Assembly: GCF_034190915.1 (NCBI RefSeq)
Contig: NW_026947626.1
Span: forward strand, 1-64,000
Direction: 5' to 3'
DNA length: 64,000 nt
From: Cavia porcellus
Taxonomy: Eukaryota > Chordata > Mammalia > Rodentia > Caviidae
The position numbers and the translations under genes were made by a program. Of this stretch, positions 25,601-39,379 are shown one piece after another; the stretch's first letter is position 1; the number at the start of each line of letters is the position of its first letter. The notes below the pieces were generated by a model. That model made no database searches. It saw only the letters and a list, made by a program, of their open reading frames with translations, and was not told the DNA's origin.

Positions 25601-27722
25601 ATGTAATGTAACACACACCCATACAATGTGCACCACCCCGCGATGTTTTTCAGATACCTATCCTACATTGCCACTGCATGTTCCCTGACCTCCCCATGCT
25701 GAACACCCCGCGGTGCTTTTCTCCATCCTACATTGCCACTCAGTGCCTATCCTATTTCAGACCCTCGGATTCACACCACCCCGTGATGTTTTTCTCACTC
25801 CTACTAGTGAATGTAATGTAACACACACCCATACAATGCGCACCACCCCGTGATGTTTTTCTCACTCCTACTAGTGAATGTAATGTAACACACACCCATA
25901 AAATGCGCACCACCCCGCGATGTTTTTCAGAAACCTATCCTACATTGCCACTGCATGTTCCCTGACCTCCCCATGCTGACCACCCCACGGTGCTTTTCTC
26001 CATCCTACATTGCCACTCACTGCCTATCCTAATTCAGACCCTCCGATTCACACCACCCCGTGATGTTTTTCTCACTCCTACTAGTCAATGTAATGTAACA
26101 CACACCCATACAATGCGCACCACCCCGTGATGTTTTTCTCACTCCTACTATTGAATGTAATGTAACACACACCCATACAATGCGCACCACCCCGCGATGT
26201 TTTTCAGAAACCTATCCTACATTGCCACTGCATGTTCCCTGACCTCCCCATGCTGACCACCCCGCGGTGCTTTTCTCCATCCTACATTGCCACTCACTGC
26301 CTATCCTAATTCAGACCCTCCGATTCACACCACACCGTGATGTTTTTCTCACTCCTACTAGTGAATGTAATGTAACAAACACCCATACAATGCGCACCAC
26401 CCCGTGATGTTTTTCTCACTCCTACTAGTGAATGTAATGTAACACACACCCATACAATGCGCACCACTCCGCGATGTTTTTCAGAAACCTATCCTACATT
26501 TCCACTGCATGTTCCCTGACCTCCCCATGCTGACCAACCCGCGGTGCTTTTCTCCATCCTACATTGCCCCTCACTGCATATCCTAATTCAGACCCTCTGA
26601 TTCACACCACCCCGTGATGTTTTTCTCACTCCTACTAGTCAATGTAATGTAACGCACACCCATACAATGCGCACCACCCCGTGATGCTTTTCTCACTCCT
26701 ACTTGTGAATGTAATGTAACACACACCCATACAATGCGCACCACCCCGCGATGTTTTTCAGAAACCTATCCTACATTGCCACTGCATGTTCCCTGACCTC
26801 CCCATGCTGACCACGCCGCGGTGCTTTTCTCCATCCTACATTGCCACTCACTTCCTATCCTAATACAGACCCTCCGATTCACACCACCCCGTGATGTTTT
26901 TCTCACTCCTACTAGTGAATGTAATGTAACACACACCCATACAATGCGCACCACCCCGTGATGTTTTTCTCACTCCTACTAGTGAATGTAATGTAACACA
27001 CACCCATACAATGCGCACCACCACGCGATGTTTTTCAGAAACCTATCCTACGTTGCCACTGCATGTTCCCTGACCTCCCCTTGCTGACCACCCCGCGGTG
27101 CTTTTCTCCATCCTACATTGCCACTCACTGCCTATCCTAATTCAGACCCTCGGATTCACACCACCCCGTGATGTTTTTCTCACTCCTACTAGTGAATGTA
27201 ATGTAACACACACCCATACAGTGCGCACCACCCCGTGGTGTTTTTCTCACTCCTACTAGTGAATGTAATGTAACACACACCCATACAATGCGCACCACCC
27301 CACGATGTTTTTCCGATACCTATCCTACATTGCCACTGCATGTTCCATGACCTCCCCATGCTGACCACCCCGCGGTGCTTTTCTCCATCCTACATTGCAA
27401 CTCACTGCCTATCCTAATTCAGAGCCTCGGATTCACACCACCCCGTGATGTTTTTCTCACTCCTACTAGTGAATGTAAGGTAACACACACCCATACAATG
27501 CGCACCACCCCGTGATGTTTTTCTCACTCCTACTAGTTAATGTAATGTAACACACACATATACAATGCGCACCACCCCGCGATGTTTTTCAGAAACCTAT
27601 CCTACATTGCCACTGCATGTTCCCTGACCTCCCGATGCTGACCACCCCGCGGTGCTTTTCTCCATCCTACATTGCCACTCACTGCCTATCCTAATTCAGA
27701 CCCTCCGATTCACACCACCCCG
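22672..27722 (+). repeat. 5,051-bp super-repeat, copy 1
   Basis: The block contains 18 higher-order units: 17 with two A modules and one (24816-25156) with three, one of which lacks three bases. C starts are 22877, 23154, 23431, 23708, 23985, 24262, 24539, 24816, 25157, 25434, 25711, 25988, 26265, 26542, 26819, 27096, 27373 and 27650. Every one recurs exactly 5,051 bp later. The left limit is set by B variants CCAGCCCG near 22590 and CCCGATGC near 27635, which are not shared. The exact breakpoint within the C/A modules cannot be fixed. Confidence 0.93.
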
Positions 27723-30700
27723 TGATGTTTTTCTCACTCCTACTAGTGAATGTAATGTAACACACACCCATACAATGCGCACCGCCCCGTGATGTTTTTC
27801 TCACTCCTACTAGTGAATGTAATGTAACACACACCCATAAAATGCGCACCACCCCGCGATGTTTTTTCAGAAACCTATCCTACATTGCCACTGCATGTTC
27901 CCTGACCTCGCCATGCTGACCACCCCGCGGTGCTTTTCTCCATCCTACATTGCCACTCACTGCCTATCCTAATTCAGACCATCCGATTCACACCACCCCG
28001 TGATGTTTTTCTCACTCCTACTAGTGAATGTAATGTAACACACACCCATACAATGCACACCACCCCGTGATGTTTTTCTCACTCCTACTAGTGAATGTAA
28101 TGTAACACACACCCATACAATGCGCACCACCCCGCGATGTTTTTCAGAAACCTATCCTACATTGCCACTGCATGTTCCCTGACTTCCCCATGCTGACCAC
28201 CCCGCGGAGCTTTTCTCCATCCTACATTGCCACTCACTGCCTATCCTAATTCAGACCCTCGGATTCACACCACCCCGTGATATTTTTCTCACTCCTAGTA
28301 GTGAATGTAATGTAACACACACCCATACAGTGCGCACCACCCCGTGATGTTTTTCTCACTCCTAATAGTGAATGTAATGTAACACACACCCATACAATGC
28401 ACACCACCCCACGATGTTTTTCCGATACCTATCCTACATTGCCACTGCATGTTCCCTGACCTCCCCATGCTGACCACCCCGCGGTGCTTTTCTCCATCCT
28501 ACATTGCAACTCACTGCCTATCCTAATTCAGAGCCTCGGATTCACACCACCCCGTGATGTTTTTCTCACTCCTACTAGTGAATGTAATGTAACACACACC
28601 CATACAATGCGCACCACCCCGTGATGTTTTTCTCACTCCTACTTTTGAATGTAATGTAACACACACCCATACAATGCGCAAAACCCCGCAATGTTTTTCA
28701 GAAACCTAACCGACATTGCCACTGCATGTTCCCTGACCTCCCCATGCTCACCACCCCGCGGTGCTTTTCTCCATCCTACATTGCCACTCACTGCCTATCC
28801 TAATTCAGACCCTCCGATTTACACCACCCCGTGATGTTTTTCTCACTCCTACTAGTGAATGTAATGTAACACACACCCATACAATGCGCACCACTCCTTG
28901 ATGTTTTTCTCACTCTTACTAGTGAATGTAATGTAACACACACCCATACAATGCGCACCACCCCGCGATCTTTTTCAGAAACCTATCCTACATTGCCACT
29001 GCATGTTCCCTGACCTCCCCATGCTGACCACACAGCGGTGCTTTTCTCCATCCTACATTGCCACTCACTGCCTATCCTAATTCAGACCCTCCGATTCACA
29101 CCACCCCGTGATGTTTTTCTCACTCCTACTAGTGAATGTAATGTAACACACACCCATACAATGCGCACCACCCCGTGATGTTTTTCTCACTCCTACTAGT
29201 GAATGTAATGTAACACACACCCATACAATGCGCACCACCCCGCGATGTTTTTCAGAAACCTGTCCTACATTGCCACTGCATGTTCCGTGACCTCCCCATG
29301 CTGACCACACCGCGGTGCTTTTCTCCATCCTAGGTTGCCACTCACTGCCTATCCTAATTCAGACCCTCCGATTCACACCACCCTGTGATGTTTTTCTCAC
29401 TCCTACTAGTCAATGTAATGTAACACACACCCATACAATGCGCACCACCCCATGATGTTTTTCTCACTCCTACTAGTGAATGTAATGTAACACACACCCA
29501 TACAATGCGCACCACCCCGTGATGTTTTTCAGAAAACTATCCTACATTGCCAATGCATGTTCCCTGACCTCCGCATGCTGACCACCCCGCGGTGCTTTTC
29601 TCCATCCTACATTGCCACTCACTGCCTATCCTAATTCAGACCCTCCGATTCACACCACCCCGTGATGATTTTCTCACTCCTACTAGTGAATGTAATGTAA
29701 CACACACCCATACAATGCGCACCACCCCGTGATATTTTTCTCACTCCTACTAGTGAATGTAATGTAACACACACCCATACAATGCGCACCACCCCCCGAT
29801 GTTTTTCAGAAACCTATCCTACATTGCCACTGCATGTTCCCTGACCTCCCCATGCTGACCACCCCGTGGTGCTTTTCTCCATCCTACATGGCCACTCACT
29901 GCCTAACCTAATTCAGACCCTCCGATTCACACCTCCCCGTGATGTTTTTCTCACTCCTACTAGTGAATGTAATGTAACACACACCCATAAAATGCGCACC
30001 ACCCCGTGTTTTTCTCACTCCAACTAGTGAATGTAATGTAACACACACCCATACAGTGCGCACCACCCCGTGATGTTTTTCTCACTCCTACTAGTGAATG
30101 TAATGTAACACACACCCATACAATGTGCACCACCCCGCGATGTTTTTCAGATACCTATCCTACATTGCCACTGCATGTTCCCTGACCTCCCCATGCTGAA
30201 CACCCCGCGGTGCTTTTCTCCATCCTACATTGCCACTCACTGCCTATCCTAATTCAGACCCTCCGATTCACACCACCCCGTGATGTTTTTCTCACTCCTA
30301 CTAGTGAATGTAATGTAACACACACCCATACAATGCGCACCACCCCGTGATGTTTTTCTCACTCCTACTATTGAATGTAATGTAACACACACCCATACAA
30401 TGCGCACCACCCCGCGATGTTTTTCAGAAACCTATCCTACATTGCCACTGCATGTTCCCTGACCTCCCCATGCTGACCACCCCGCGGTGCTTTTCTCCAT
30501 CCTACATTGCCACTCACTGCCTATCCTAATTCAGACCCTCCGATTCACACCACACCGTGATGTTTTTCTCACTCCTACTAGTGAATGTAATGTAACAAAC
30601 ACCCATACAATGCGCACCACCCCGTGATGTTTTTCTCACTCCTACTAGTGAATGTAATGTAACACACACCCATACAATGTGCACCACCCCGCGATGTTTT

Positions 30701-32773
30701 TCAGATACCTATCCTACATTGCCACTGCATGTTCCCTGACCTCCCCATGCTGAACACCCCGCGGTGCTTTTCTCCATCCTACATTGCCACTCAGTGCCTA
30801 TCCTATTTCAGACCCTCGGATTCACACCACCCCGTGATGTTTTTCTCACTCCTACTAGTGAATGTAATGTAACACACACCCATACAATGCGCACCACCCC
30901 GTGATGTTTTTCTCACTCCTACTAGTGAATGTAATGTAACACACACCCATACAATGCGCACCACCCCGCGATGTTTTTCAGAAACCTATCCTACATTGCC
31001 ACTGCATGTTCCCTGACCTCCCCATGCTGACCACCCCACGGTGCTTTTCTCCATCCTACATTGCCACTCACTGCCTATCCTAATTCAGACCCTCCGATTC
31101 ACACCACCCCGTGATGTTTTTCTCACTCCTACTAGTCAATGTAATGTAACACACACCCATACAATGCGCACCACCCCGTGATGTTTTTCTCACTCCTACT
31201 ATTGAATGTAATGTAACACACACCCATACAATGCGCACCACCCCGCGATGTTTTTCAGAAACCTATCCTACATTGCCACTGCATGTTCCCTGACCTCCCC
31301 ATGCTGACCACCCCGCGGTGCTTTTCTCCATCCTACATTGCCACTCACTGCCTATCCTAATTCAGACCCTCCGATTCACACCACACCGTGATGTTTTTCT
31401 CACTCCTACTAGTGAATGTAATGTAACAAACACCCATACAATGCGCACCACCCCGTGATGTTTTTCTCACTCCTACTAGTGAATGTAATGTAACACACAC
31501 CCATACAATGCGCACCACTCCGCGATGTTTTTCAGAAACCTATCTTACATTTCCACTGCATGTTCCCTGACCTCCCCATGCTGACCAACCCGCGGTGCTT
31601 TTCTCCATCCTACATTGCCCCTCACTGCATATCCTAATTCAGACCCTCTGATTCACACCACCCCGTGATGTTTTTCTCACTCCTACTAGTCAATGTAATG
31701 TAACGCACACCCATACAATGCGCACCACCCCGTGATGCTTTTCTCACTCCTACTTGTGAATGTAATGTAACACACACCCATACAATGCGCACCACCCCGC
31801 GATGTTTTTCAGAAACCTATCCTACATTGCCACTGCATGTTCCCTGACCTCCCCATGCTGACCACGCCGCGGTGCTTTTCTCCATCCTACATTGCCACTC
31901 ACTTCCTATCCTAATACAGACCCTCCGATTCACACCACCCCGTGATGTTTTTCTCACTCCTACTAGTGAATGTAATGTAACACACACCCATACAATGCGC
32001 ACCACCCCGTGATGTTTTTCTCACTCCTACTAGTGAATGTAATGTAACACACACCCATACAATGCGCACCACCACGCGATGTTTTTCAGAAACCTATCCT
32101 ACGTTGCCACTGCATGTTCCCTGACCTCCCCTTGCTGACCACCCCGCGGTGCTTTTCTCCATCCTACATTGCCACTCACTGCCTATCCTAATTCAGACCC
32201 TCGGATTCACACCACCCCGTGATGTTTTTCTCACTCCTACTAGTGAATGTAATGTAACACACACCTATACAGTGCGCACCACCCCGTGGTGTTTTTCTCA
32301 CTCCTACTAGTGAATGTAATGTAACACACACCCATACAATGCGCACCACCCCACGATGTTTTTCCGATACCTATCCTACATTGCCACTGCATGTTCCATG
32401 ACCTCCCCATGCTGACCACCCCGCGGTGCTTTTCTCCATCCTACATTGCAACTCACTGCCTATCCTAATTCAGAGCCTCGGATTCACACCACCCCGTGAT
32501 GTTTTTCTCACTCCTACTAGTGAATGTAAGGTAACACACACCCATACAATGCGCACCACCCCGTGATGTTTTTCTCACTCCTACTAGTTAATGTAATGTA
32601 ACACACACATATACAATGCGCACCACCCCGCGATGTTTTTCAGAAACCTATCCTACATTGCCACTGCATGTTCCCTGACCTCCCGATGCTGACCACCCCG
32701 CGGTGCTTTTCTCCATCCTACATTGCCACTCACTGCCTATCCTAATTCAGACCCTCCGATTCACACCACCCCG
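27723..32773 (+). repeat. 5,051-bp super-repeat, copy 2
   Basis: The same 18-unit order as the preceding block follows it directly. By eye I found about ten single-base differences between the copies, e.g. near 23332/28372 or so (CTACTAG against CTAATAG), 23769/28820, 25374/30425, 25508/30559, 26500/31550 and 27224/32275. This suggests roughly 99.8% identity. All distinctive variants are retained, such as CGGAGC at 23154/28205, CGTGGTGC at 24816/29867 and GCCCCTCACTGCAT at about 26570/31620. The duplication is recent compared with the divergence between ordinary units. Confidence 0.93.
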
Positions 32774-35330
32774 TGATGTTTTTCTCACTCCTACTAGTGA
32801 ATGTAATGTAACACACACCCATACAATGCGCACCAACCCGTGATGTTTTTCTCACTCCTACTTTTGAATGTAATGTAACACACACCCATACAATGCGCAC
32901 CACCCCGCGATGTTTTTCAGAAACCTAACCGACATTGCCACTGCATGTTCCCTGACCTCCCCATGCTCACCACCCCGCGGTGCTTTTCTCCATCCTACAT
33001 TGCCACTCACTGCCTATCCTAATTCAGACCCTCCGATTCACACCACCCCGTGATGTTTTTCTCACTCCTACTAGTGAATGTAATGTAACACACACCCATA
33101 CAATGCGCACCACCCCTTGATGTTTTTCTCACTCTTACTAGTGAATGTAATGTATCACACACCCATACAATGCGCACCACCCAGCGATCTTTTTCAGAAA
33201 CCTATCCTACATTGCCACTGCATGTTCCCTGACCTCCCCATCCTGACCACACCGCGGTGCTTTTCTCTATCCTACATTGCCACTCACTGCCTATCCTAAT
33301 TCAGACCCTCCGATTCACACCACCCCGTGATGTTTTTCTCACTCCTACTAGTGAATGTAATGTAACACACACCCATACAATGCGCACCACCCCGTGATGT
33401 TTTTCTCACTCCTACTAGTGAATGTAATGTAACACACACCCATACAATGCGCACCACCCCGCGATGTTTTTCAGAAACCTGTCCTACATTGCCACTGCAT
33501 GTTCCGTGACCTCCCCATGCTGACCACACCGCGGTGCTTTTCTCCATCCTAGGTTGCCACTCACTGCCTATCCTAATTCAGACCCTCCGATTCACACCAC
33601 CCCGTGATGTTTTTCTCACTCCTACTAGTCAATGTAATGTAACACACACCCATACAATGCGCACCACCCCATGATGTTTTTCTCACTCCTACTAGTGAAT
33701 GTAATGTAACACACACGCATACAATGCGCACCACCCCGTGATGTTTTTCAGAAAACTATCCTACATTGCCAATGCATGTTCCCTGACCTCCCCATGCTGA
33801 CCACCCCGCGGTGCTTTTCTCCATCCTACATTGCCACTCACTGCCTATCCTAATTCAGACCCTCCGATTCACACCACCCCGTGAGGATTTTCTCACTCCT
33901 ACTAGTGAATGTAATGTAACACACACCCATACAATGCGCACCACCCCGTGATGTTTTTCTCACTCCTACTAGTGAATGTAATGTAACACACACCCATACA
34001 ATGCGCACCACCCCGCGATGTTTTTCAGAAACCTATCCTACATTGCCACTGCATGTTCCCTGACCTCCCCATGCTGACCACCCCGTGGTGCTTTTCTCCA
34101 TCCTACATTGCCACTCACTGCCTATCCTAATTCAGACCCTCCGATTCACACCACCCCGTGATGTTTTTCTCACTCCTACTAGTGAATGTAATGTAACACA
34201 CACCCATACAATGCTCACCACCCCGTGATGTTTTTCTCACTCCTACTTGTGAATGTAATGTAACACACACCCATACAATGCGCACCACCCCGCGATGTTT
34301 TTCAGAAACCTATCCGACATTGCCACTACATGTTCCCTGACCTCCCCATGCTGACCACCCCGCGGTGCTTTTCTCCATCCTACATTGCCACTCACTGCCT
34401 ATCCTAATTCAGACCCTCCGATTCACACCTCCCCGTGATGTTTTTCTCACTCCTACTAGTGAATGTAATGTAACACACACCCATAAAATGCGCACCACCC
34501 CGTGTTTTTCTCACTCCTACTAGTGAATGTAATGTAACACAGACCCATACAGTGCGCACCACCCCGTGATGTTTTTCTCACTCCTACTAGTGAATGTAAT
34601 GTAACACACACCCATACAATGTGCACCACCCCGCGATGTTTTTCAGATACCTATCCTACATTGCCACTGCATGTTCCCTGACCTCCCCATTCTGAACACC
34701 CCGCGGGGCTTTTCTCCATCCTACATTGCCACTCACTGCTTATCCTAATTCAGACCCTCGGATTCACACCACCCCGTGTTGTTTTTCTCACTCCTACTAG
34801 TGAATGTAATGTAACACACACCCATACAATGCGCACCACCCCGTGATGTTTTTCTCACTCCTACTAGTGAATGTAATGTAACACACACCCATACAATGCG
34901 CACCACCCCGCGATGTTTTTCAGAAACCTATCCTACATTGCCACTGCATGTTCCCTGACCTCCCCATGCTGACCACCCCGCGGTGCTTTTCTCCATCCTA
35001 CATTGCCACTCACTGCCTATCCTAATTCAGACCCTCCGATTCACACCACCCCGTGATGTTTTTCTCACTCCTACTAGTCAATGTAATGTAACACACACCC
35101 ATACAATGCGCACCACCCCGTGATGTTTTTCTCACTCCTACTATTGAATGTAATGTAACACACACCCATACAATGCGCACCACCCCGCGATGTTTTTCAG
35201 AAACCTATCCTACATTGCCACTGCATGTTCCCTGACCTCCCCATGCTGACCACCCCGCGGTGCTTTTCTCCATCCTACATTGCCACTCACTGCCTATCCT
35301 AATTCAGACCCTCCGATTCACACCACCCCG
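32774..35330 (+). repeat. Partial, rearranged third copy of the 5,051-bp super-repeat
   Basis: Units at 32978, 33255, 33532, 33809 and 34086 match 28759-29867 at an offset of 4,219 bp, which is 5,051 minus three units (832 bp). Shared variants include CTTTTGAATG, CTAACCGACATTG, ATGCTCACC and TAGGTTGCC. After 34086 there is one additional unit (34363), then the short A variant near 34500 and the GAACACC C module at 34704. Matching then continues patchily to about 35.3 kb at other offsets. The copy has therefore gained and lost whole units. Confidence 0.82.
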
Positions 35331-37473
35331 TGATGTTTTTCTCCCTCCTACTAGTGAATGTAATGTAACACACACCCATACAATGCGCACCACCCCGTGA
35401 TGTTTTTCTCACTCCTACTAGTGAATGTAATGTAACACACACCCATACAATGCGCACCACCCCGCGATGTTTTTCAGAAACCTATCCTACATTGCCACTG
35501 CATGTTCCCTGACCTCCCCATGCTGACCACCCCGCGGTGCTTTTCTCCATCCTACATTGCAACTCACTGCCTATCCTCATTCAGACCCTCCAATTCACAC
35601 CACCCCGTGATGTTTTTCTCACTCCTACTATTGAATGTAATGTAACACACACCCATACAATGCGCACCACCCTGTGATGTTTTTCTCACTCCTACTAGTG
35701 AATGTAATATAACACACACCCATACAATGCGAACCACCCCGCGATCTTTTTCAGAAACCTATCCTACATTGCCACTGCATGTTCCCTGACCTCCCCATGC
35801 TGACCACCCCGCGGTACTTTTCTCCATCCTACATTGCCACTCACTGCCTATCCTAATTCAGACCCTCCGATTCACACCACCCCGTGATGTTTTTCTCACT
35901 CCTACTAGTGAATGAAATGTAACACACACCCATACGATGCGCACCACCCCGTGATGTTTTTCTCACTCCTACTAGTGAATGTAATGTAACACACACCCAT
36001 ACAATGCGCACCACACCGCGATGTTTTTCAGAAACCTTTCCTACATTGCCACTGCATGTTCCCTGACCTCCCCATGCTGACCACCCCGCGGTGCTTTTCT
36101 CCATCCTACATTGCCACTCACTGCCTATCCTAATTCAGACCCTCGGATTCACACCACCCCGTGATGTTTTTCTCACTCCTACTAGTGAATGTAATGTAAC
36201 ACACACCCATACAATGCGCACCACCCCGTGATGTTTTTCTCAATCCTACTAGTGAATGTAATGTAACACACACCCATACAATGCGCACCACCCCGCGATG
36301 TTTTTCAGAAACCTATCCTACATTGCCACTGCATGTTCCCTGACCTCCCCTTGCTGACCACCCCGCGGTGCTTTTCTCCATCCTACATTGCCACTCACTG
36401 CCTATCCTAATTCAGACCCTCGGATTCACACCACCCCGTGTTGTTTTTCTCACTCCTACTAGTGAATGTAATGTAACACACACCCATACAATTCGCACCA
36501 CCCCGTGATGTTTTTCTCACTCTTACTAGTGAATGTAATGTAACACACACTCATACAATGCGCACCACCCCGCGATGTTTTTCAGAAACCTATCCTACGT
36601 TGCCTCTGCATGTTCCCTGACCTCCCCATGCTGACCACCCCTCGGTGCTTTTCTCCATCCTACATTGCCACTCACTGCCTATCCTAATTCAGACCCTCCG
36701 ATTCACACCACCCCGTGATGTTTTTCTCACTCCTACTAGTGAATGTAATGTAACACACACCCATACAATGCGCACCACCCTGTGATGTTTTTCTCACTCC
36801 TACTAGTGAATGTAATGTAACACACACCCATACAATGCGCACCACCCCGCGATGTTTTTCAGAAACCTATCCTACATTGCCACTGCACGTTCCCTGACCT
36901 CCCCATGCTGACCACCCCGCGGTGCTTTTCTCCATCCTACATTGCCACTCACTGCCTATCCTAATTCAGACCCTCCGATTGACACCACCCCGTGATGTTT
37001 TTCTCACTCCTACTAGTGAATGTAATGTAACACACACCCATACAATGCGCACCACCCCGTGATGTTTTTCTCACTCCTACTAGTGAATGTAATGTAACAC
37101 ACACCCATACAATGCGCACCACCCCGCGATCTTTTTCAGAAACCTATCCTACATTGCCACTGCATGTTCCCTGACCTCCCCATGCTGACCACCCCGCGGT
37201 GCTTTTCTCCATCCTACATTGCCACTCACTGCCTATCCTAATTCAGACCCTCCGATTCACAGCACCCCGTGATGTTTTTCTCACTCCTACTAGTGAATGT
37301 AATGTAACACACACCCATACAATGCGCACCACCCCATGATGTTTTTCTCACTCCTACTAGTGAATGTAATGTAACAGACACCCATACAATGCGCACCACT
37401 CCGCGATGTTTTTCAGAAACCTATCCTACGTTGCCACTGCATGTTCCCTGACCTTCCTATGCTGACCACCCCA

Positions 37474-37532
37474 CGGTGCTTTTCTCCATCCTACATTGCC
37501 ACTCACTGCCTATCGTAATTCACACCACCCCG
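37474..37532 (+). repeat. C module with 14-bp internal deletion (59 bp)
   Basis: The C module reads TAATTCACACC where the consensus has AATTCAGACCCTCCGATTCA before CACC. Removing one ATTCA plus the nine intervening bases produces exactly this. The following A has the variants GTGACG and CCAACTAG. The same combination recurs at 39884 and 42219, so these are copies of one event. Confidence 0.88.
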
Positions 37533-37575
37533 TGACGTTTTTCTCACTCCAACTAGTGAATGTAATGTAACACAC

Positions 37576-37586
37576 ACCCATACATT
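37576..37586 (+). other. Rap1/RPG-box-like string in an A-module variant
   Basis: The A-module tail here reads ACCCATACATT, which matches the classical yeast RPG-box core bound by Rap1. Consensus A modules read ACCCATACAAT, one base different. Exact copies also occur at 39986, 42321, 44460, 49571 and 54195. The match is real as a string; function is not implied, as the array looks unlike any yeast telomeric or ribosomal protein promoter region. Confidence 0.4.
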
Positions 37587-39379
37587 GCGCACCACCCCGC
37601 GATGTTTTTCAGAAATCTATCCTACATTGCTAATGCATGTTCCCTGTCCTCCCCATGCTGACCACCCCGCGGTGCTTTTCTCCATCCTACATTGCCACTC
37701 ACTGCCTATCCTAATACAGACCCTCCGATTCACACCACCCCGTGATGTTTTTCTCACTCCTAATAGTGAATGTAATGTAACACACACCCATACAATGCGC
37801 ACCACCCCGTGATGTTTTTCTCACTCCTACTAGTGAATTAATGTAACACACACCCATACAATGCGCACCACCCCGTGATCTTTTTCAGAAACCTATCCTA
37901 CATTGCCACTGCATGTTCCCTGACCTCCCCATGCTGACCACCCCGCGGTGCTTTTCTCCATCCTACATTGCCACTCACTGCCTATCCTAATTCAGAACCT
38001 CCGATTCACACCACCCCGTGATGTTTCTCTCACTCCTACTAGTGAATGTAATGTAACACACACCCATACAATGCGCACCACCCCGTGATGTTTTTCTCAC
38101 TCCTACTAGTGAATGTAATGTAACACACACCCATACAATGCGCACCACCCCGCGATGTTTTTCAGAAACCTATCCTACATTGCCACTGCATGTTCCCTGA
38201 CCTCCCCATGCTGACCACCCCGCGGTGCTTTTCTCCATCCTACATTGCCACTCACTGCCTATCCTCATTCAGACCCTCCAATTCACACCACCCCGTGATG
38301 TTTTTCTCACTCCTACTAGTGAATGTAATGTAACACACACCCATACAATGCGCACCACCCCGTGATGTTTTTCTCACTCCTACTAGTGAATTAATGTAAC
38401 AGACACCCATACAATGCGCACCACCCCGCGTTGTTTTTCAGAAACCTATCCTGCGTTGCCACTGCAGGTTCCCTGACCTCCCTATTCTGACCACCCCGCG
38501 GTGCTTTTCTCCATCCTACATTGCCACTCACTGCCTATCCTAATTCAGACCCTCCGATTCACACCACCCCGTGATGTTTTTCTCACTCCTACTAGTGAAT
38601 GTAATGTAACACACACCCATACAATGCGCACCACCCCGTGATGTTTTTCTCACTCCTACTAGTGAATGTAATGTAACACACACCCATACAATGCGCACCA
38701 CCCCGCGATGTTTTTCAGAAACCTATCCTACATTGCCACTGCACGTTCCCTGACCTCCCCATGCTGACCACCCCGCGGTGCTTTTCTCCATCCTACATTG
38801 CCACTCACTGCCTATCCTAATTCAGACCCTCCGATTGACACCACCCCGTGATGTTTTTCTCACTCCTACTAGTGAATGTAATGTAACACACACCCACACA
38901 ATGCGCACCACCCCGTGATGTTTTTCTCACTCCTACTAGTGAATGTAATGTAACACACACCCATACAATGCGCACCACCCCGCGATCTTTTTCAGAAACC
39001 TATCCTACATTGCCACTGCATGTTCCCTGACCTCCCCATGCTGACCACCCCGCGGTGCTTTTCTCCATCCTACATTGCCACTCACTGCCTGTCCTAATTC
39101 AGACCCTCCGATTCACACCACCCCGTGATGTTTTTCTCACTCATACTATTGAATGTAATGTAACACACACCCATACAATGCGCACCACCCCGTGATGTTT
39201 TTCTCACTCCTACTAGTGAATGTAATGTAACAGACACCCATACAATGCGCACCACCCCGCGTTGTTTTTCAGAAACCTATCCTGCGTTGCCACTGCATGT
39301 TCCCTGACCTCCCTATTCGGACAACCCCGCGGTGCTTTTCTCCATCCTACATTGCCACTCACTGCCTATCCTAATTCAG

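Larger units (their letters stand above)
35331..39379 (+). repeat. Ordinary AABC units with local duplications
   Basis: C starts are almost all 277 bp apart (35535, 35812, 36089, 36366, 36643, 36920, 37197, 37474). A 196-bp unit follows, and then spacings of 276-277 resume (37670, 37946, 38223, 38499, 38776, 39053, 39330). Variants GCACGTTCC in B and GATTGACACC in the next C recur at about 36890/36980 and 38740/38835, an offset of 1,856 bp. A B module with CCTGCGTTGCC occurs near 38450 and 39280, an offset of 831 bp (three units). No gene is present. Confidence 0.85.
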
